A DNA stretch of 36,353 nt from Planctomycetota bacterium (GTDB lineage: Bacteria > Planctomycetota > Planctomycetia > Gemmatales > Gemmataceae): positions 1 to 36,353 of the forward strand of contig VGZI01000043.1 in NCBI GenBank assembly GCA_016872605.1, read 5' to 3'. The position numbers were made by a program, and so were the translations under genes. Each line of letters begins with the position of its first letter. The first letter of the stretch is position 1. Below the pieces are notes generated by a model. The model ran no database searches. It had not been told where the DNA came from and was given only the letters and a program-made list of their open reading frames with translations. Of this stretch, positions 32,520 through 36,353 are shown piece after piece.

Positions 32520-34528
32520 TAGACGTTTTCAATCGCCGCCGTCATCGCCTGGACTATTTGCGCCAGTGAATCGTCGGAGGTGCAGAACGGCGGCATGGCG
32601 TACAAAACATTTCCCAGCGGGCGCAGCATGACGCCGTGAGCGAGACAAACGTTTCGCATGGTGCGGCCGACGTCAGCGAGGTAGCCACCGGGCACGTCGA
32701 TCTTCACGGCCGCGATGCTGCCGCGGATACGGACTTCCTTGACGCGCGGATGTTGTCGCAATAGTTGCAGCGAATGCAACCAGAATTTCTCCATGCGGCG
32801 CGGCGCTGCGAGTGGACTCGATCCGTAGCGCAAGCGGCCCACCTGCGCTACCGTCGACGCAGTCGCACCGAGCAGTTTCCGATAGTTGCACACCGCCACA
32901 GCGCAGGCCAGCGGGTTGGCGGTAAAGGAATGCCCGTGGAAGAAGGTGCGCGTCCGGTCGGCAGTCTGAAACGCCTCGACGACGCGCGGCGACACCAGCG
33001 TGGCGGCGAGCGGCAGGATTCCACCGGTCAGCGTCTTGGCAGCGCAGACAAGGTCCGGCGTTCCCTCACCCCCAACCCCTCTCACGGAGGGCGAGGGGAG
33101 AGCGGCTTGATGCGCCCACAGCGTTCCGGTGCGACCGCCGCCCGTCATCACTTCATCGACGATCAACAGCAGGCCATGCCGACGCGTCACTTCGGCGATC
33201 GCGCGCAGCGTCTCGGGTGAATGCATGCGCATGCCGCCGGCGCCTTGCACCAATGGCTCAATAATGACCGCTGCCGTCACACCTGCATGCTGTTGCAAAT
33301 GTTGATCGAGTTGATCGGGATCGACCGGGCAATGTTCCGCGCGGAACATTAACGGCTCGAATCGGCCAAAAAACAGCGGATCGCGACCAACCGACATGGC
33401 GCCGAACGTGTCGCCGTGGTAGCCATGCTCGAAACCGACGAATGATGTCCGCTGCGGCTCACCGCGATGACACCAGTATTGGTAGGCCATCTTCAGCGCC
33501 ACCTCGACTGCGGTGCTGCCGTTGTCGGAATAGAACACACGTCCGCCGCACCAGGGCATCGTGCCCAAGAGCAAGTCAGCGAGTTCGACGGCATACGGAT
33601 GCGTGACGCCGGCGAAGAGCACGTGATCGATCTTGGCCTGAGCGTCGGCCAGCGCTCGCATCAAGGGCGGATGCCGATGTCCGTGCAGGATGGTCCACCA
33701 CGATGAAATGGCATCGATCACACGGCGTCCGTCGGCGAGTTCGAGAAATTCGTCCTGAGCGCCGACGCACGCCAACGGCTCGTCCGCGCCGATAAGCGGC
33801 GTGTACGGATGCCAAACGGAACGCCGATCGTCGGCAAGAAGCGTCTGCTCCCTTCTCCCCCCGGGAGAGGGGCCGGGCATGAGGGTGAGTGCGCCGTGGA
33901 GGCGCTGCAACTCCCCGCGCTGCCGCGCCGCGCATGCTGCGATGCCTTCCATGGTCCACTCGCCCGGGGCCTCCAATGCGATTACGCACTGCCCGGGCCG
34001 ATGGCGGCACACCTGCTCCAGCGTGAACGGATCGTTCGGTCCGACCAACACAACCGCGATCGGCTCGATGTTTTCTACGTTCAGCGCGGCCAAGCTTTGC
34101 AGCGTCCGTCCGATGCCGCCCAGCTTCGAGGACGACACGAGAACGACCGGACGATCCAGTGCCCGAATCAGGGCAAGTTGCAACTCGTCGTCGGTAAGCG
34201 GCGAGAACGCCCCGCCGAACGTCTCGATGACGAGCCCGCGCTTATCGTCTAGCGTTCGCGGCAAAGCGGCGACGATTTCGCGCGCCGTCGGAACCGTCGC
34301 GCCTTCCGCGCGAGCGGCTAACAGCGGCGCCGCCGGCATGGAAAATCGACATAGCGGCGCGTGAACGATTGCCGACGGCCTCAACGCTGCCAAACGAGCG
34401 GAGTCGGATTCACCCGTCTCGATCGGCTTCCAGTACTCCCAGCGGTCGGCGAACGCGCTGAGCCACAACAGGGCAAACGTCGTCTTTCCAGCATCCGTGT
34501 CAGTGCCGAGGATGACGAAATCGCTCAT
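32519..34528 (-). CDS. Bifunctional dethiobiotin synthetase/DAPA aminotransferase (BioD-BioA fusion)
   Basis: The 669-residue product has BioD at the N-terminus (P-loop GTDTDAGKTT, residues 8-17; KPIETG; VIETFGGAFSPL) and BioA at the C-terminus (SDNGSTAVEVALKM, HGYHGDTFGAMSVG, DEVMTGGGRTG, PLP lysine in AAKTLTGGI, HGHSFTANPLACAVA). BioA makes 7,8-diaminopelargonate using SAM, and BioD closes the ureido ring to dethiobiotin. The BioD motif ETFGG, in place of bacterial EGAGG, and the D-A order resemble plant BIO3-BIO1 fusions. Three palindromic repeats are translated in frame: MPGPSPGGRRE in the inter-domain linker, PSPSVRGVGGEGT before the PLP lysine and STVAQVGRLRYGSSPLA after the TANPLACAV motif. 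Start ATG at 34528; no strong Shine-Dalgarno. Confidence 0.93.
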   Translation of the reverse strand: MSDFVILGTDTDAGKTTFALLWLSAFADRWEYWKPIETGESDSARLAALRPSAIVHAPLCRFSMPAAPLLAARAEGATVPTAREIVAALPRTLDDKRGLVIETFGGAFSPLTDDELQLALIRALDRPVVLVSSSKLGGIGRTLQSLAALNVENIEPIAVVLVGPNDPFTLEQVCRHRPGQCVIALEAPGEWTMEGIAACAARQRGELQRLHGALTLMPGPSPGGRREQTLLADDRRSVWHPYTPLIGADEPLACVGAQDEFLELADGRRVIDAISSWWTILHGHRHPPLMRALADAQAKIDHVLFAGVTHPYAVELADLLLGTMPWCGGRVFYSDNGSTAVEVALKMAYQYWCHRGEPQRTSFVGFEHGYHGDTFGAMSVGRDPLFFGRFEPLMFRAEHCPVDPDQLDQHLQQHAGVTAAVIIEPLVQGAGGMRMHSPETLRAIAEVTRRHGLLLIVDEVMTGGGRTGTLWAHQAALPSPSVRGVGGEGTPDLVCAAKTLTGGILPLAATLVSPRVVEAFQTADRTRTFFHGHSFTANPLACAVAVCNYRKLLGATASTVAQVGRLRYGSSPLAAPRRMEKFWLHSLQLLRQHPRVKEVRIRGSIAAVKIDVPGGYLADVGRTMRNVCLAHGVMLRPLGNVLYAMPPFCTSDDSLAQIVQAMTAAIENV
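32825..32851. repeat. In-frame hairpin (GTAGCGCA/TGCGCTAC) inside the BioA part of bioDA
   Basis: GTAGCGCA (32825-32832) and TGCGCTAC (32844-32851) form an 8 bp stem. On the coding strand the surrounding bases read STVAQVGRLRYGSSPLA, which has no equivalent in BioA; the conserved sequence resumes at RMEKFW. Confidence 0.7.
33063..33104. repeat. In-frame coding repeat (CCCTCACCCCCAACCCCTCT family) inside bioDA
   Basis: The plus strand reads CCCTCACCCCCAACCCCTCT, then CACGGAGGGCGAGGGGAGAG. Its translation (LPSPSVRGVGGEGT) sits between WAHQAA and PDLVCAAK, where BioA normally has only a few residues. Confidence 0.75.
33848..33890. repeat. In-frame coding repeat (CTCCCGGGGG family) in the BioD-BioA linker
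   Basis: The plus strand reads CTCCCTTCTCCCCCCGGGAG, then AGGGGCCGGGCATGAGGGTGAG; it is translated as LTLMPGPSPGGRREQ on the coding strand, between the BioD and BioA domains. Confidence 0.75.
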
Positions 34529-34605
34529 GTGGCGATTATATTTCTGGCAGGCCGACTCGCTTTTTTGCCATACGATATCGCTGCACAAAGATTTCGGAGG
34601 TAATC

Positions 34606-35385
34606 ATGAATCGCACAGTCGTTCTCGGCATCGTATTTTCGATCGCAGGCGGTCCCGCCCTCTCACAGGACAAATCCGAGTGGGTCAGCCTTTTTAACGG
34701 CAGGGACCTCACCGGGTGGACGCCAAAGTTCAGCGGGCACGACGCCGGCGAGAACTATCTCGACACGTTTCGCGCCGAGAACGGCGTCATCAAGGTCGCC
34801 TACGACAAGTACAAGCAATTCGACGGCAAGTTCGGCCATCTCTTCTACAAGGACAAGTTCTCGCACTACGACCTGCGCCTGGAATACCGCTTTCTCGGCG
34901 ACCAGTCAAAGGGCGCTCCAGGATGGGCACTGCGCAACAGCGGCATCATGTTTCACAGCCAATCACCGCAGAGCATGCGCAAGAATCAGGACTTTCCCGT
35001 ATCCATCGAATTTCAATTCCTCGGTGGGTCCGAAAAGGGCGATCGGCCCACCGGCAGCATGTGTTCGCCTGGAACGAACGTCGTCATTAAGAACAAACTC
35101 GTCACGCAGCACTGCGTGAACTCCATTTCCAAAACCTATCGCGGCGATCAGTGGGTGAAAGCCGAATTGCAGGTCCGCGGCGCCGGAAAAGTGAAACATC
35201 TCATCAACGGCGAAGTCGTCATGGAATACGAACAGCCGCAGCTTGATCCAAAGGACAAGGACGGGGCGGCGCTGATCAAGGCGGCGAACGGCAAACTTTT
35301 CCTGGAAGAGGGTTACATCGCACTGCAAGCCGAGAGCCATCCGTGCGAGTTTCGCAATATCGAGATCCGCGTGCTCAAGAAATGA
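34606..35385 (+). CDS. Exported DUF1080 (3-keto-disaccharide hydrolase domain) protein
   Basis: The 259-residue product has a signal peptide (MNRTVVLGIVFSIAGGPALS) and the DUF1080 hallmarks: WVSLFNGRDLTGWTPK, FSHYDLRLEYRF, a NSGIMFHSQ motif, and GYIALQAESHPCEFRNIEIR near the C-terminus. DUF1080 is a concanavalin-like glycoside-acting domain, with some members shown to hydrolyse 3-keto-glycosides; it is very common in planctomycete catabolic clusters. An excellent GGAGGT lies upstream of the ATG. It stands divergent from bioDA and is followed by the hairpin at 35401-35430. Confidence 0.9.
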   Translation: MNRTVVLGIVFSIAGGPALSQDKSEWVSLFNGRDLTGWTPKFSGHDAGENYLDTFRAENGVIKVAYDKYKQFDGKFGHLFYKDKFSHYDLRLEYRFLGDQSKGAPGWALRNSGIMFHSQSPQSMRKNQDFPVSIEFQFLGGSEKGDRPTGSMCSPGTNVVIKNKLVTQHCVNSISKTYRGDQWVKAELQVRGAGKVKHLINGEVVMEYEQPQLDPKDKDGAALIKAANGKLFLEEGYIALQAESHPCEFRNIEIRVLKK

Positions 35386-35400
35386 CCAAACGCATCCTAT

Positions 35401-35430
35401 CCCAGGGGCTCGGAGTACTTCGCCCCTGGG
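35401..35430. terminator. CCCAGGGGC hairpin after the DUF1080 gene
   Basis: CCCAGGGGC and GCCCCTGGG pair perfectly over 9 bp around a 12-base loop, 15 bp after the DUF1080 stop. The arms match those of the repeat at 6791-6874, so this is a member of the same repeat family. Confidence 0.7.
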
Positions 35431-35508
35431 CTTCATGCTCATTTTTGCTTACATTTTTCGTGTAAGGTTTCTCATTTCGCTGGGTATGCGCTGGTAGCGA
35501 GGCGTTTC

Positions 35509-35823
35509 ATGGCCATATCGCCGGACACCCGGCCAAGTTTGCTGGTGCGAATCCGGGATGCACAGGACATGCCGGCGTGGGGGATTTTCGTCGAGGTCTA
35601 CGCGCCCTTGATTCATGGGTATCTGCGCAAGCGAGGCTTGCAGGACGCGGATGCCGCCGACGTGACGCAGGAGGTCCTGCGGCGTGTGGCCTCGGCGATT
35701 CGCCGTTTCGACTACGATCCGCAGCGCGGTGGTTTTCGCGGCTGGCTATTCACCGTCGTGCGCAACCAGTGGCGGAGCTTCCTTGAGCGCAAGGCCGAGC
35801 CAGGCAGCGGCGACTCGGCGGCC
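35509..35823 (+). pseudogene. ECF-type RNA polymerase sigma factor, truncated by an IS1-like element
   Basis: The first 105 or so residues match planctomycete ECF-type sigma factors: region 2 with SLLVRIRDAQDMPAWGIFVE, LIHGYLRKRGLQDADAADVT, QEVLRRVASAIRRFDYD and FRGWLFTVVRNQWRSFLERK. Region 4 (DNA-binding helix-turn-helix for -35 recognition) is missing. From about base 35823 the plus-strand frame continues to 36222, but that stretch is the antisense of a transposase. The start is ATG at 35509. The break could reflect an insertion followed by deletion, or a chimeric contig end, since the window stops soon after. Confidence 0.8.
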
Positions 35824-35826
35824 ATG

Positions 35827-36243
35827 CAGCTCGTCCATCTGTACGGCAGCCAGCGGCCTGCGATGCTGCTCCACTTGCAAGTGGTGGAAATCATCCGCCC
35901 GCGGCCCTGCTTGCCGCAGCACGCGCTGCACCGTTCGGGCATCGACGTCGCAAATGTCCGCCGCAGCCGTGATCGAGCAGCCATGGCTCAAACACTTGAG
36001 AATACGCTGGAGCGTGTCGTCGGGCAACTTCGTGTACTGCCGCAAGGTGCCGGCGCGTTCGCTGAAGCGTTTGCCGCAGTGCGAGCAATACAGTCGGCGA
36101 ATGTCCTTGGCGTTGCCGATCCATTCGACGACGCTAAGATTGCCGGCGTCGAATCGATTGAAGGTGGAACAATCTTCATTGGGGCACGCCAAGTGCGCCA
36201 ACGGGTTCGGCTCGCTGCGTGAGCGAGTTGGCATCCGTGCCAT
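35827..36243 (-). mobile_element. Partial IS1-like transposase (InsA-type N-terminus)
   Basis: From the ATG at 36243 the product has a zinc-ribbon-like segment (LACPNEDC at 18-25 and YCSHCGKRF at 52-60), WIGNAKDIRRLYCS, and a helix-turn-helix region (ITAAADICDVDARTVQRVLR), followed by VQMDEL at about residue 139. This is the DNA-binding half of an IS1-family transposase. Homology stops there; the catalytic domain (DDE with His-Arg-type motifs) is absent, and downstream codons are antisense sigma-factor DNA. A strong GGAGG precedes the ATG and a near-consensus promoter lies upstream. One IS end may lie near 36340-36353; the other is missing. Confidence 0.85.
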
Positions 36244-36307
36244 CGGAATCCTCCACGCGCAAAATTCCGCGCGTGAACGTCAGATTTTCCATAACAGACG
36301 CCCAAAG

Positions 36308-36336
36308 AGTATAAAACCCCCGTGTTTTTTTGCCAA
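36308..36336 (-). promoter_or_regulatory. Sigma-70-type promoter for the transposase gene
   Basis: On the minus strand TTGGCA (36336-36331) and TATACT (36313-36308) are 17 bp apart, close to the consensus -35 and -10 boxes. It lies about 65 bp upstream of the transposase ATG. A hairpin (ACGCGC/GCGCGT at about 36254-36273) lies just upstream of the GGAGG and could regulate translation. Confidence 0.7.
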
Positions 36337-36353
36337 CATCGTGTAGGACGACC

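Overview
The window is GC-rich and gene-dense and looks like a piece of a planctomycete chromosome, possibly Gemmatales-like (lineage inferred from gene content only). The evidence is a neighbouring DUF1501 and PSCyt1/PSCyt2/DUF1553 pair, a DUF1080 protein, a Ser/Thr kinase-fold protein with a planctomycete-style N-terminal segment, many exported proteins of unknown function, a PQQ-repeat protein, and many intergenic palindromes. I saw no rRNA, tRNA or CRISPR array.

Layout. 1-1680 (minus): a YchF/OBG-like GTPase, a small membrane protein and a GYF_2 protein broken by an amber codon. 1807-4592: a divergent pair made of an argininosuccinate synthase homologue with an altered ATP loop and an adenylosuccinate-lyase-like enzyme. 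4644-10045 (minus): a DUF1579 protein, a DUF1501 protein and a large cytochrome-type DUF1549/DUF1553 protein. 10772-14490 (plus): a serine hydrolase/VanX fusion, a DUF433 antitoxin with a frameshifted DUF5615 partner, and a small exported protein. 14566-22923 (minus): sugar-nucleotide epimerase, rseP, dxr, a kinase-fold protein lacking the catalytic Asp, an LptF/LptG permease and a membrane-anchored dual-specificity phosphatase. 23100-28192: peptidase E, an exported protein, a doubly broken PQQ-repeat gene, an alpha/beta hydrolase and an N-carbamoyl-D-amino-acid hydrolase homologue. 28382-31307: an MDR oxidoreductase, a GxxExxY nuclease-fold gene between inverted repeats, and an MFS transporter. 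31383-34528: a Ca2+/H+ antiporter and a BioD-BioA fusion. 34606-36353: a DUF1080 protein and an ECF-type sigma factor cut off by the start of an IS1-like transposase.

Three themes stand out. First, GC-rich palindromic repeats are common between genes, and six of them lie inside open reading frames without breaking the frame (DUF1553 protein, epimerase, PepE and three in BioDA), so they add roughly 13-22 residues to otherwise normal proteins. Second, several enzymes are remodelled: the ArgG-like PP-loop reads NGDLESR where the family has SGGLDTS, the kinase HRD motif reads HGL, and BioD is fused to BioA with a eukaryote-like BioD motif. Third, four genes are broken (GYF_2, DUF5615, PQQ, sigma factor), by real decay or by errors in the assembly.

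The best candidates for an undescribed system are the ArgG-like/PurB-like pair, which could run an aspartate-to-fumarate amination on an unknown substrate, and the GxxExxY cassette at 29424-29975 with outward-facing repeat ends.
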